From contig NC_051138.1 of assembly GCF_014839805.1 (NCBI RefSeq), forward strand, positions 2,912,983-2,976,982: 64,000 bases of DNA, written 5' to 3'. Shown here in pieces: positions 56,201-59,265 of the stretch. The DNA comes from Manduca sexta (taxonomy: Eukaryota > Arthropoda > Insecta > Lepidoptera > Sphingidae). A program made the position numbers and the translations under genes. The first letter of the stretch is position 1. The number at the start of each line of letters is the position of its first letter. The notes below the pieces were generated by a model that searched no databases, had not been told where the DNA came from, and worked only from the letters and a program-made list of their open reading frames with translations.

Positions 56201-57093
56201 GTCGTTATTCGATGGTACATAATATACTTAAATCTTAGGAACATAATATTTATTAATGTATTATTATTAATCAAGTAACATAGACCCATTTGGGTTAGTA
56301 AATGATACTTATGTTTATATTAGTAAGATAATAGTGATGGAATAAACTTATTGAAAGTAAATTAAAATTATAAATAGTTGTGTGAGAAAATATAAAAGTT
56401 ATGGAACAGTTTTTGTGCTAAAATTTTTGTTAATAAAATATAATGTTTTTACTCTGACTGATAAATATTAATATTATACTTGAATGTTTTAAATAGCCTA
56501 CATTATTTTTCATTTATACTAATAAACACTCATTTCGTATATAAATTTGAAGGATCGACTTAATTACAATAATAGATCGAGAGAAAACGATTCTTTTCGG
56601 TATTTGTAAGTATCAGTTTACATAGCTTATGTGTCAAGGAAAAGCTTTAAGATCAGCTCTTAGCCTCAGTTTATTACAAGAACTCAAACGAAATAACGAA
56701 AAATAATCACGAAATTCAATACTGCACACCGATCAAAAACAATTTCAAAAAAAGACAACTACTTACCGGATCCAAGATCCCGGCCATAGGAACCGTGACG
56801 GTATCCTCACCACCGGCAGCCACTAACTTCTCCAAGACCTTGAGGGTCTGCTCCACAGCCGGCCACTCTCCCTTCTGCGCCAGCACCAGGATCTTGCTGG
56901 CCACTTCCCGCATGTTGATCCCGGCGCTTGGCGGCTTGACAACATCCACTCCGTTGCCTTCCTTAACCTCTTTCTTATCGCCATTGTTGGAAGACGTTTC
57001 ATCTTTCTCCTCCGTGGGTTTCGCTGGTGGGTTTTTGTCATCATCGTTCTTCTTCGGCGGACCCTTGCCCTTCTTGCCGGCAGCCTGCGACAT
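10985..57093 (-). CDS. nompC: NompC / TRPN mechanosensitive channel (whole gene)
   Basis: Tethered cation channel of mechanosensory cilia in insects (family knowledge). Coding exons, high to low: 57093-56767, 36470-36369, 26635-26534, 25833-25717, 23585-23493, 23159-22946, 22490-22294, 20825-20727, 20300-20156, 19901-19744, 19423-18196, 18113-17914, 17763-17227, 16963-16757, 16673-15980, then 16A 14833-14622 or 16B 14585-14365, 13727-13599, 12696-12561 and 11211-10985. They sum to 5124 nt (1707 aa) with 16A or 5133 nt (1710 aa) with 16B. All junctions are GT-AG and all phases agree. Ankyrin repeats fill about residues 110-1150, pre-S1 to S5 lie in exon 15, pore and S6 in exon 16, and the TRP domain in exon 17. 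Exon sequences closely match what I remember of Drosophila NompC along the whole length, so identity is very secure. UTRs were not mapped. Confidence 0.97.
11212..12560 (-). other. nompC intron 18
   Basis: 1349 bp, AT-rich. No repeat family, RNA gene or additional coding frame can be supported here. Confidence 0.6.
12561..12696 (-). CDS. nompC: nompC exon 18: cytoplasmic tail
   Basis: 45 codons plus one base: ERLSKKKRPSLVHMIGLQRQ, then SARSKAGAKWLSKVKRG, ending VVPK. The acceptor is TAATCAG|GAA and the donor AAAG|GTAACC (phase 1). Retention of the intron would add about 14 residues and stop at 12517; nothing supports its use. Confidence 0.92.
13133..13215 (-). tRNA. tRNA-Leu (anticodon UAG)
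   Basis: The 83-bp minus-strand sequence begins GTCAGAATGGCCGAGCGG and ends TTCGAATCCCACTTCTGAC. Its 7-bp acceptor stem pairs (GTCAGAA with TTCTGAC). Box A is TGGCCGAGCGG and box B is GGTTCGAATCC, and the long variable arm is typical of tRNA-Leu. The anticodon loop reads TTTAGGT inside stem CTGTG/CGCAG, giving anticodon TAG, which reads CUA. A run of T's follows at once, the usual Pol III stop. It lies in the nompC intron between exons 17 and 18, on the same strand. Confidence 0.95.
13599..13727 (-). CDS. nompC: nompC exon 17: TRP domain
   Basis: 43 codons opening AQSDIEWKYGLSKLIRNMHR, the TRP helix that follows S6 and couples to the linker, then TAPSPLNLVTTWLMWLIARC. The acceptor is TTCCAG|GCC and the donor AGA|GTAAGT, phase 0 on both sides. 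An earlier GT (CTAG|GTGTAG) is possible but a worse donor and would break the frame to exon 18. Confidence 0.93.
13728..14364 (-). other. nompC intron 16
   Basis: 637-bp AT-rich intron between the pore exons and the TRP-domain exon. Nothing else is recognised. Confidence 0.6.
14365..14585 (-). CDS. nompC: nompC exon 16B: canonical pore helix, filter and S6
   Basis: Residues 1474-1547 in this form. The acceptor is TTCGCAG|TC (phase 1) and the donor CAG|GTAACG (phase 0). It reads VTMNPLYSFELLFFAVFGQ, filter TTTEQT, a polar outer loop (RVHRNDSNTQPAW), S6 GIYMLVSVVVLINLLIAMM and SDTYQRIQ. This version resembles the Drosophila pore as I remember it, including the S6 Asn. Only 36 nt separate it from exon 16A. 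Confidence 0.93.
14622..14833 (-). CDS. nompC: nompC exon 16A: alternative pore helix, filter and S6
   Basis: Residues 1474-1544 in this form. The acceptor is TTCTAG|CG (phase 1) and the donor CAG|GTAACT (phase 0). The frame reads ATLSPVEAFEKLFFALFGQ, filter region ITLSDLNYVSSL, S6 GAYLLMSVVVLITLLIAMM and SDTYQRIQ. It is collinear with exon 16B, including the shared LFFA-FGQ and LLIAMMSDTYQRIQ. It differs in the filter, in a shorter outer loop, and by Thr where 16B has Asn in S6. The exon is intact with no stops and has many synonymous differences from 16B, so it is an old, maintained duplicate. Confidence 0.88.
14834..15979 (-). other. nompC intron 15, upstream of the alternative pore exons
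   Basis: This 1146-bp intron separates S5 from both pore exons and is the natural place for elements controlling the exon choice. Its middle (about 15150-15330 and 15760-15850) is less AT-rich than other introns here. No third pore-like exon is visible on the minus strand. A 23-nt splice-site-flanked stretch (15773-15795) was considered and rejected. Confidence 0.6.
15980..16673 (-). CDS. nompC: nompC exon 15: pre-S1 to S5 membrane domain
   Basis: Residues 1243-1473 plus one base. Hydrophobic segments, by eye: pre-S1 about 1257-1277, S1 1289-1312, S2 1327-1342, S3 1353-1376, S4 1390-1408 and S5 1427-1447. Marks of the TRPN family include CPPVWVVFSLPLGHKYNKIP, LFELTNPSDKSGLGWIK and FGFSMHIVALNQPF. 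A basic S5-pore loop (ARQARRKLFSD) ends at the donor GACG|GTGAGT in phase 1, which both pore exons accept. The acceptor is TTCCAG|GAA. Confidence 0.97.
16757..16963 (-). CDS. nompC: nompC exon 14: linker helices
   Basis: Residues 1174-1242, 69 codons. The helical linker between ankyrin domain and membrane domain opens EKERAKDLIAAGKQCEAMAT and closes KEVIAHTVVQRYLQ. The acceptor is TAACAG|GAA and the donor CAG|GTAAAA, phase 0. The true frame has no ATG and is recognised by homology and phase. Confidence 0.94.
17227..17763 (-). CDS. nompC: nompC exon 13: last ankyrin repeats and start of linker
   Basis: Residues 995-1173. Repeats GYNPLHLACFGGHMSIVGLL, GKTGLHIASTHGHYQMVEVL and GWTPLHCAAKAGHLNVVKLL are followed by a degenerate repeat (CAPIWFAASENHNDVLEYLL) and the start of the linker (FVLVSPAPVDTAAKLSNIYI). 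The acceptor is TTTCAG|GGG and the donor AAG|GTATGT, phase 0 on both sides. Confidence 0.97.
17914..18113 (-). CDS. nompC: nompC exon 12: ankyrin repeats
   Basis: Residues 928-994. It completes Glu-928 and reads TVRELLSHVPGTVKSEAPSG, then GLTPLHLAAYNGNENVVRLL, ending VDAASNEN. The acceptor is TTACAG|AA and the donor AAT|GTGAGT (phase 0). A longer loop separates two repeats here. Confidence 0.95.
18196..19423 (-). CDS. nompC: nompC exon 11: central ankyrin block
   Basis: Residues 519-927, the largest coding exon (1228 bp). It runs without interruption through about a dozen ankyrin repeats. Recognisable cores are SGETPLHMACRSC, GWTPLLIACNRGHMELVSTL, GRSALHLAAEHGYLQVCDAL, GRTALHLAAMNGFAHLVKFL, KQTPLHLAAASGQMEVCKLL, GQKPIHAAAQSNYSEVVQLF, DGNTCAHIAAIQGSVKVIEE and GLTPLHIAAYYGQA. 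The acceptor is TTTTCAG|AGT and the donor GCTG|GTAAGT (phase 1). These repeats belong to the spring-like domain that tethers the channel to microtubules (family knowledge). Confidence 0.97.
19424..19743 (-). other. nompC intron 10
   Basis: 320-bp AT-rich intron after the weak donor GTTTTA of exon 10. Nothing else is seen. Confidence 0.55.
19744..19901 (-). CDS. nompC: nompC exon 10: ankyrin repeats
   Basis: Residues 466-518, DKCALMLLKSGAGPNKATED followed by GMTPVHVAAKFGNLATLILL, ending GGDPLRKTK. The acceptor is CTACAG|GT. The only usable donor is AAG|GTTTTA, which is weak: past it the frame meets TAA within five codons. The phase-0 join to exon 11 gives the expected spacing to SGETPLHMAC. 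Confidence 0.9.
20156..20300 (-). CDS. nompC: nompC exon 9: ankyrin repeats
   Basis: Residues 418-465 plus one base. It opens DNYTALHIAVESCKPAVVET and contains GGKQRETPLHIAARIPD. The acceptor is TTGTAG|GAC and the donor GACG|GTAAGA, phase 1, splitting the Gly codon with exon 10. Confidence 0.93.
20301..20726 (-). other. nompC intron 8
   Basis: 426 bp between exons 8 and 9. No repeat or RNA gene is recognised. Confidence 0.55.
20727..20825 (-). CDS. nompC: nompC exon 8: ankyrin repeat
   Basis: Residues 385-417, DGARSIHTAARYGHVGIINT to SVDVTTN, 33 codons. The acceptor is TTACAG|GAC and the donor AAT|GTAAGC, phase 0 on both sides. It is one ankyrin unit, with the finger Asn placed at the exon end as in exons 2 and 12. 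Confidence 0.93.
20826..22293 (-). other. nompC intron 7
   Basis: 1468 bp, AT-rich with no clear repeat. It follows the weak exon 7 donor GTTGGT. No extra exon is seen. Confidence 0.55.
22294..22490 (-). CDS. nompC: nompC exon 7: ankyrin repeats
   Basis: Residues 319-384. It completes Asp-319 (G|AC) and reads RTPMHLAAENGHAAIIELL, then FERTKDGSTLMHIASLNGH, ending GVYLHMPNK. The acceptor TTTTCAG|AC is good. The donor AAG|GTTGGT departs from the GTAAGT consensus, but the phase-0 join to exon 8 restores the conserved MPNK-DGARSIH sequence, so I accept it. Confidence 0.93.
22491..22945 (-). other. nompC intron 6
   Basis: 455 bp, very AT-rich. Nothing is recognised. Confidence 0.55.
22946..23159 (-). 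CDS. nompC: nompC exon 6: ankyrin repeats
   Basis: Residues 248-318 plus the first base of codon 319. Two repeats are visible: GDTALHLAARRRDVDMARIL and GQTALHIAAAEGDEPLVKYF. The exon ends IADNE with donor GAAG|GTAAGA in phase 1. The acceptor is TTTAG|GCA. Confidence 0.95.
23160..23492 (-). other. nompC intron 5
   Basis: 333 bp between exons 5 and 6. Nothing is recognised. Confidence 0.55.
23493..23585 (-). CDS. nompC: nompC exon 5: ankyrin repeat 4
   Basis: Residues 217-247, RGKIPLLLAVEAGNQSMVRE to TAEQLR. The acceptor is TTCCAG|AGG and the donor AGG|GTATGT, phase 0, 31 codons. The reading frame stays open for 61 codons 5' of the acceptor, up to an ATG at 23768, so this exon may also be the body of an alternative first exon. 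Confidence 0.93.
23586..23768 (-). CDS. nompC: Possible alternative first exon of nompC (61 codons in frame with exon 5)
   Basis: From the ATG at 23768 to the exon 5 acceptor there are 61 codons without a stop, in the exon 5 frame. An in-frame TGA lies just upstream (23786-23784), so this is the first ATG of that frame, and it has G at -3. The peptide opens MSEGGRDQPRSANLN and continues into a charged helix-like stretch, KLELSFIELNKERAKQKEW. It sits in a CpG-rich patch. If used as a start it would give a 1552-residue channel (16A form) without exons 1-4. The acceptor inside it (TTCCAG) is also used by the long form. The peptide matches nothing I recognise; it is an inference that needs transcript data. 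Confidence 0.4.
23769..24600 (-). promoter_or_regulatory. nompC: CpG-rich patch in nompC intron 4, possible internal promoter
   Basis: Upstream of the ATG at 23768 the sequence is dense in CG dinucleotides (for example GCGCGACGCGACGAGCCGAG at about 23800). Around 24490-24545 there is a GGCGAC/GGCGGC-rich run, and a GC-rich stretch at about 24210-24260. The remaining introns are mostly AT-rich. This would suit an internal promoter for the short form; no TATA box or initiator stands out, so the role is inferred. Confidence 0.3.
25328..25681 (-). mobile_element. SINE family 3
   Basis: Minus-strand head with box A TAGCGTAGTTG and box B GGTTCGTATCC, followed by a GTCGGGCC spacer, and a body with CCGAGGCACGGGGGTATCAC (plus orientation). 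It is a different body from families 1 and 2. It lies in nompC intron 4, ending 35 bp from exon 4. Confidence 0.75.
25717..25833 (-). CDS. nompC: nompC exon 4: ankyrin repeat 3
   Basis: Residues 178-216, from SRQQTAVHIVASRQTG to KDIRLRADG. The acceptor is TTCAAAG|AGC and the donor GGG|GTAAGT, phase 0 on both sides, 39 codons. It carries the conserved basic/threonine stretch SRQTGTAT and the LRALL helix. A tRNA-headed SINE ends about 35 bp downstream of its donor. Confidence 0.92.
25834..26533 (-). other. nompC intron 3
   Basis: 700 bp. It includes a short repeat around 25930-26015 (ACTTACCATCAGGTGCAGTG), also found near 29708. The rest is AT-rich with no gene. Confidence 0.5.
26534..26635 (-). 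CDS. nompC: nompC exon 3: ankyrin repeat 2
   Basis: Residues 144-177, opening DNYNVLHISAMYSRED and ending GVDPFATGG. The acceptor is TTGTCAG|GAC and the donor GGG|GTAAGG, phase 0 on both sides, 34 codons. The true frame has no ATG and is only 102 bp, so it is found by homology and splice sites rather than by ORF length. Confidence 0.92.
26730..26925 (+). repeat. Interspersed repeat, copy A
   Basis: Shares TGAATGACGAGACG, TGATGGTAAGCGATA, AAGTATTGTTTGGTATTCCA and GTTACACTGGCTACA in order with 53563-53750. A shorter piece lies near 7640-7715. Family not named. Confidence 0.65.
26937..27340 (+). mobile_element. tRNA-headed SINE-like element
   Basis: CTGGTGAGCCGGTTGCTGCG is followed by box B GGTTCGATTCC and CCTGCACGAAGACAAAATTT, a tRNA-derived head, then an unrelated body. 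It directly follows the repeat at 26730-26925. Only one copy is seen, so the ends are approximate. Confidence 0.45.
28094..28142. mobile_element. Fragment of the CAGTGGCGAA inverted-repeat element
   Basis: CAGTGGCGAAGGGTC, followed by the inner sequence ATTCCTGCCGGCTTTC also seen (reverse complement) in 45725-45874. Only one end is present. Confidence 0.5.
29032..29187. mobile_element. CAGTGGCGAA inverted-repeat element, copy 1
   Basis: 156 bp starting CAGTGGCGAACGGTG and ending CCCTTCGCCATTG, with central ATATGCATGAATGCG and AATCGTTCTAATGATA shared with two other copies. Short, non-coding, with terminal inverted repeats: a MITE by structure. Confidence 0.7.
29262..29500. mobile_element. Two SINE family 1 pieces in opposite orientation
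   Basis: 29262-29367 is a minus-oriented piece (GGGGTATAACCAG, CCATGATATGATAGAGGGCG). It meets a plus-oriented head piece (GACTGCCTCGGTGGCG), followed by tail sequence in the plus orientation up to about 29500. Either one SINE inserted in another or an inversion. Confidence 0.5.
30393..31285. repeat. Tandem array, 123-bp unit, about seven copies
   Basis: Units begin at 30548, 30671, 30794, 30917, 31040 and 31163, exactly 123 bp apart, after one diverged and lengthened unit from about 30393. Each contains ATTACTGCCCCGCTCC, GATATATAGCCTATAGCAC, GGCTATCCAACG and GGACCGGTAGTTCCTGAGAT. Units differ by only a few bases, so the expansion is recent. Confidence 0.95.
31286..31322. repeat. (CAAA)n microsatellite
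   Basis: About eight CAAA repeats inside the Helitron 5' region, next to the 123-bp array. Confidence 0.9.
33349..33680 (-). mobile_element. SINE family 2, full-length copy
   Basis: Plus strand starts TCTGTATTACATACTGTCCC and ends with the tRNA-like head read on the minus strand (box B GGTTCAAAACC, then the GATAGTCTAGTTGG box A). In nompC intron 2. Confidence 0.8.
34305..34545 (+). repeat. Interspersed repeat, copy A
   Basis: Shares GATTACCCCTCGGCAGTCAA, AATTATGCCGGC, GGATATACACAGGC and ATGGCGGGTTTTAACA with 36828-37047 and, inverted, 51545-51690. Family not named. Confidence 0.6.
34778..34925. mobile_element. CAGTGGCGAA inverted-repeat element, copy 2
   Basis: About 148 bp, diverged: ends CAGTAGCGAAG and CCTTTGCTACTGCTG, with ATATGCATGAATGCG and AATCGTTTGAATGATAAT inside, as in the other copies. 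Confidence 0.65.
35335..35915. repeat. Direct repeats flanking a GC-rich core
   Basis: 35335-35455 and 35785-35915 match (for example CTACAATTATTGGTAGAGATGTTGATATT against CTACAATTATTAGTAGAGAAGTTGATATT, split over several matching blocks). They flank about 330 bp that is GC-richer and includes ATGCGCCGAAGAAGGCCACT. A solo composite element or a small duplication; type unknown. Confidence 0.45.
36021..36330 (-). mobile_element. SINE family 2, full-length copy beside nompC exon 2
   Basis: Plus strand starts TCTTGTATTATATACTGTCC. On the minus strand the head has box A GATGGCCTAGTTGG and box B GGTTCAAATCC. It ends about 40 bp from the exon 2 donor. Confidence 0.85.
36369..36470 (-). CDS. nompC: nompC exon 2: first ankyrin repeat
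   Basis: Residues 110-143, opening TTGMTPLMYAVKDN, a typical first half of an ankyrin repeat, and ending GSDVGARNN. The acceptor is TTACAG|ACC and the donor AAT|GTGAGT, both phase 0, and the exon is exactly 34 codons. It is isolated between the two largest introns and flanked within 30-45 bp by SINE copies on both sides. Confidence 0.93.
36500..36748 (-). mobile_element. SINE family 1 copy beside nompC exon 2
   Basis: Minus-strand head ACTGCCTCGGTGGCGTAGTT with box B GGTTCAAATCC, body CAGTATCAGCCCGGAGTCTG, tail at CATCACGCATTTTAATCCCC (plus text). It begins about 30 bp upstream (in gene direction) of the exon 2 acceptor. Confidence 0.85.
36828..37047 (+). repeat. Interspersed repeat, copy B
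   Basis: Second plus-strand copy of the 34305 family: GATTACCCCTCGACAGTCGA, AATTATGCCGGC and TATGGCGGGTTTTAACA. Confidence 0.6.
37152..37391. mobile_element. 240-bp TIR element (MITE-like)
   Basis: Starts CATGGGCGCCGGGAG and ends CGGCGCCCATG. The terminal 11 bp form a perfect inverted repeat. The interior is AT-rich after a G-rich start (GGGGGGAGCAAGGGGGTGCA) and non-coding. Confidence 0.6.
38090..38305 (+). repeat. Interspersed repeat, copy A
   Basis: Order ACACCGGCGGAGACC, GGAGTTCCCGAC, purine-rich run, CAATTTGTAGTTACAATCAT and GTATACACAC is repeated at 51790-52030. Family not named. Confidence 0.5.
40578..40700 (+). repeat. Interspersed repeat (CATGGTCACGGAGGGGACTG family), copy 1
   Basis: ATTGAAATAAAACTATTTCA, GGTCGCGGTTTTT, TTCGTAGACTTTGCAG and CATGGTCACGGAGGGGACTG occur in the same order at 47939-48065 and, inverted, at 59140-59265. 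It looks like the end of a retroelement. Confidence 0.6.
44900..45147 (-). mobile_element. SINE family 1, full-length copy
   Basis: Best copy in the window. Minus strand starts GACTGCCTCGGTGGCGTAGT, with box A TGGCGTAGTTG, box B GTGTTCGAATCCC and the body; the tail is CATCACGCATTTATCCCCGA in plus text. In nompC intron 1. Confidence 0.85.
45725..45874. mobile_element. CAGTGGCGAA inverted-repeat element, copy 3
   Basis: 150 bp, AGTGGCGAAAGGT at the left and ACCTTTCGCCACT at the right: 12-13 bp perfect terminal inverted repeats. The best-preserved copy. Confidence 0.8.
46611..46806. mobile_element. Fold-back element, copy 1
   Basis: Nearly 200 bp whose two halves are inverted copies: GGGGGCAAATCCATCTTTTT and GAAGGACAG on the left, CTGTCCTTCGATTTGAACG and AAAAAGACGGATTTGCCCCC on the right. 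Non-coding. Confidence 0.75.
47797..47921 (+). mobile_element. SINE family 2, head fragment
   Basis: ATAGTTAGAATGGAACGGAC, GCTGAGACGAAGTTCTGCAA and a decayed box B, followed by part of the body. The tail is missing. Confidence 0.55.
47939..48065 (+). repeat. Interspersed repeat (CATGGTCACGGAGGGGACTG family), copy 2
   Basis: ATTGAAATAAAATTATATCT, GTCGCGCTTTT and CATGGTCACGGAGGGGACTG in the order seen at 40578. It directly follows the SINE fragment. Confidence 0.6.
48414..48640 (-). mobile_element. SINE family 1 copy
   Basis: Minus-strand head GACTGCCTCGGTGGCGTAGT, box B GGTTCAAATTCCC, and tail CTCGACCCCTGAAGGGGCAG (plus text). In nompC intron 1. Confidence 0.8.
50146..50447 (+). mobile_element. 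Short non-autonomous Helitron
   Basis: 302 bp: starts TCTATATATATAAAAGAAAG after host A and ends with hairpin GCGGGCGAAGCCGCGAGC and AAAAGCTAG before host T. The structure matches the 30057-31348 element's ends, without the array. Confidence 0.8.
50663..50864. mobile_element. Fold-back element, copy 2
   Basis: Inverted halves starting GGGGCCCTATT (ends about AGATTAGGGCCCC), with GGGGCGAATCCGTATTTTTG, GAAGGACAGCTT and the matching right half TTGCAAAAAGATGGATATGC. Same family as 46611-46806. Confidence 0.7.
51545..51690 (-). repeat. Interspersed repeat, copy C (inverted)
   Basis: GTTCCGGGATCAGCCTGCGT and GCCGGCATAATAATATCGAC are the inverted form of the 34305 family. Confidence 0.55.
51790..52030 (+). 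repeat. Interspersed repeat, copy B
   Basis: Matches the order of 38090-38305 with ACACCGGGGGGACGAGCGAA, a long purine-rich run (GAGGAAGAGAGGAAGAGGAG) and AACTTACAACCATGGGGGTA. The purine-rich strand may be slippage-prone. Confidence 0.5.
53563..53750 (+). repeat. Interspersed repeat, copy B
   Basis: Second copy of the 26730 family: TGAATGACGAGACGG, CTGATGGTAAGCGATATGAC, AAGTATTGTTTGGTATTCCA and GTTACACTGGCTACA. The element may continue to about 53860 (GAACTCACACATATGAGACA). Confidence 0.65.
54712..54905 (+). mobile_element. Helitron-like 3' end fragment
   Basis: Ends in a GCGTGAAAGCGCGTGCAA hairpin-like stretch followed by CCTAG. The text before it (ATGGATTTGGGTGAAATTTG) also occurs at about 59827-59850. 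Other decayed ends of this kind lie at 61261-61285 and 61960-61985. Confidence 0.5.
56767..57093 (-). CDS. nompC: nompC exon 1: start codon and charged N-terminal tail
   Basis: Residues 1-109. The tail opens MSQAAGKKGKGPPKK, is rich in Lys, Pro, Asp and Glu (low complexity, probably disordered), then has KPPSAGINMREVASKILVLA, where the ordered N-terminal part of NompC starts. It ends GILDP in phase 0 at the donor CCG|GTAAGT. The ATG has A at -3. Another ATG lies 8 nt upstream in a different frame (see findings). The exon is GC-rich compared with the surrounding DNA and is separated from exon 2 by a 20.3-kb intron, so it is easily missed by gene predictors. Confidence 0.93.
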
Positions 57094-57230
57094 CCTGGCA
57101 TGCCAGTATCACTCGGTTACACTGCACCGGTCGCGGGACATGGTGGCTGTTATTCGACGGGCGGTCGAGGCATGACTGCGGCACGGTTGCGTACAGCTAG
57201 CCGATTTCTTGCATGATACGAGTAAATAAA
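57094..57230 (-). promoter_or_regulatory. nompC: Likely nompC 5' UTR and promoter-proximal region
   Basis: The 130 bp upstream of the exon 1 ATG are less AT-rich and contain several CG sites. An out-of-frame ATG lies at 57101. No TATA box stands out, and the transcription start cannot be placed. Confidence 0.4.
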
Positions 57231-57545
57231 GGTGCCCGCCTGGATTTACAAACAAACTTCCAAGCGATGTCTCACCGTGTCTCATGCATCGACCCATTTT
57301 TTTGGGGATGTCGTTTGTCATTTATGATGATTGCGCTATGTGATTTTTCTTTTTGCTTAGGAAATATTTTATGTTTTTTTTTTATATTGAATATAGCTAA
57401 AGCAATAAATTCCTTAGTTGTTAATTGAGATATTTAAATGTAAAAATATGTATTTAGTAAGTTGAGATCTTAATTAATGGCGTATACAGTCGTATTAAAA
57501 GTAGGGACAAAAGACCAATAAAATTTAATAGAACTCATACTCTTT

Positions 57546-57598
57546 GGAAATCGTGTGAATTTTGATTAAATTAATTAATAAAAATTCACACGATTTCC
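57546..57598. repeat. Perfect 18-bp inverted repeat (hairpin)
   Basis: GGAAATCGTGTGAATTTT (57546-57563) pairs exactly with AAAATTCACACGATTTCC (57581-57598) around a 17-nt AT-only loop apart from one G. It lies about 450 bp upstream of the nompC start codon. Confidence 0.9.
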
Positions 57599-57934
57599 TA
57601 ATAATAGTGATAATTTAAGATTTGTATTTAAATAATTTTGATAAAATATATTATATTATGGTTTTCAACCAAATGTGAGTAATTAATTAATATAATTGCC
57701 ATATTATAATTAAATATAATTATTCTACTGCCACATAAAAAACAAACCATAATGACATTTGGAACAAAAAAATCAAACTCATTGTTATAAAATTTATATA
57801 CATTAAAAAATCACTTCTAATTCAACTCTTACCTATTTTAAAATTTATCAATAAACAAAATTTATGGAAAAAACCAACGCATAATCATCTTTCCAGATAA
57901 ACATCACAAGTAGGTAAGAAAATTTGCATGTTTC

Positions 57935-58050
57935 GTCACAAGGTGGCGGCGCGAGGGAGGCGGCCGGGCCGTCGCGTGCCCCACGCGCCACTTCCGGCCC
58001 GGGGAGTCAGGGGGGACAGGGGCCAGGCTTACCCTCGGCCTCGATACAAG
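57935..58050. other. Isolated GC-rich island upstream of nompC
   Basis: A little over 100 bp of very GC-rich sequence (for example GGAGGCGGCCGGGCCGTCGC) in AT-rich surroundings. On the minus strand GCCGAGG|GTAAGC at its right edge looks like a splice donor. It might be a 5' non-coding exon or promoter, or a transposon piece. Confidence 0.4.
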
Positions 58051-58151
58051 ATCAGATACCAAAGAATAGAGCTTGACCGCAGGGTATTGCTATTTCCAGA
58101 TTTTATGATCAAAATCAGCGTTTCAGACTGATTTTATAATAAATAATAATA

Positions 58152-58331
58152 ATATCAGCCCTGTATTATATACTTGCCCACTGCTGATAACGGGCCTCCT
58201 CTACTGAGAGGGATTAGGCTTTAGTCCACCACGCTGGCCTAGTGTCGATTGGTAGACTTCACACACCTTCGAAATTCCTATAGAGAAATTCTCAGATGTG
58301 CAGGTTTCCTCACGATGTTTTTCCTTCACCG
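58152..58331 (-). mobile_element. SINE family 2, tail part
   Basis: CCTGTATTATATACTTGCCC through CACGATGTTTTTCCTTCACC. The tRNA-like head is absent. It directly follows the GC island. Confidence 0.75.
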
Positions 58332-59139
58332 ACTTTCGGACTTTCAGACTGATTTTAGTCGATTTAAATTTTGCTCAGTTGGAAAAACACTGTTTTTGCG
58401 GGAGTATTTTTGTGATGATATGTCTATAGGTATATTACTTGCGAGATATTGTCATCAGCCACATAAACTCCACAGCTGAACATAGACCTTCAGTAAAGTT
58501 TATTAGTAGAACCTGTCAAGAGCGGCCCGCATCCAGCGTGTTCCAGGGTATACGTTAGGAACTTTTGGCGTTCAGAGTTGCTGTTAGCATTGTGGTCCTG
58601 GCTTTTAATCGGTCAAGGTGCACGGGTTTAAATTCTTTATCGTATTATGTAAAATAGAGTAAACATTATTTAGGCGTACAACCTATCTTATCGAGGAGTT
58701 TACACTTGTGTTTAGGATCAGGGTATAAGTACTTTCTAACTTAAAAAAAATTATCTATGTAATCATGCCAAGCTGTAAAGTTTATTTTTTGATTTAATAT
58801 TCTGACTTCTAGAACTACTTTCACATTAACAAGTCTTACACTAATATGAAGCTACATTGCTGAGTACTAGGTTTAGGTATTTTTTTCCATAAACGGAATT
58901 CAATGTATATTAAGTATAGTAGAATTAAAAAACATCCTAATTTCAATAGGGAAGATGGTTGGAAGCTTGCACAAGCCTGGGATCCAGTTCTACATTTAAC
59001 TAAATCGGAACTCAAAAGACCGGCTGCCAGACTTCAAGACACTGTGAGCTCATTTTGCGTAGATCGGACTACCAACAGCAAAAATTTTTAAAAAGTTGTG
59101 TATTTGTAAAATGTAGGTAGATATTGTAACTCTGACTTT

Positions 59140-59265
59140 GCGGATGAACAACACCTCAGTCCCCCCGTGACCATGAAGGCTGCATAGTCTTCGAAACGTC
59201 GGGAGAAAAGTAAAATATTAAAACCGCGATAACATCCGTAAAATAGTTTAATTTAAATAGTATTA
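59140..59265 (-). repeat. Interspersed repeat (CATGGTCACGGAGGGGACTG family), inverted copy
   Basis: CCCCCCGTGACCATGAAGGC, TTCGAAACGTCGGGAGAAAA and AAACCGCGATAACATCCGTA are the inverted form of the 40578 element. The same end sequence also occurs near 38335-38400. Confidence 0.6.

Larger units (their letters stand above)
42540..56766 (-). other. nompC intron 1, distal part
   Basis: Outside the listed elements this is AT-rich and without a supported gene. Three stretches have protein-like but unassigned minus-strand frames (42599-42889, about 43790-44040, 48988-49212; see findings). Confidence 0.5.
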
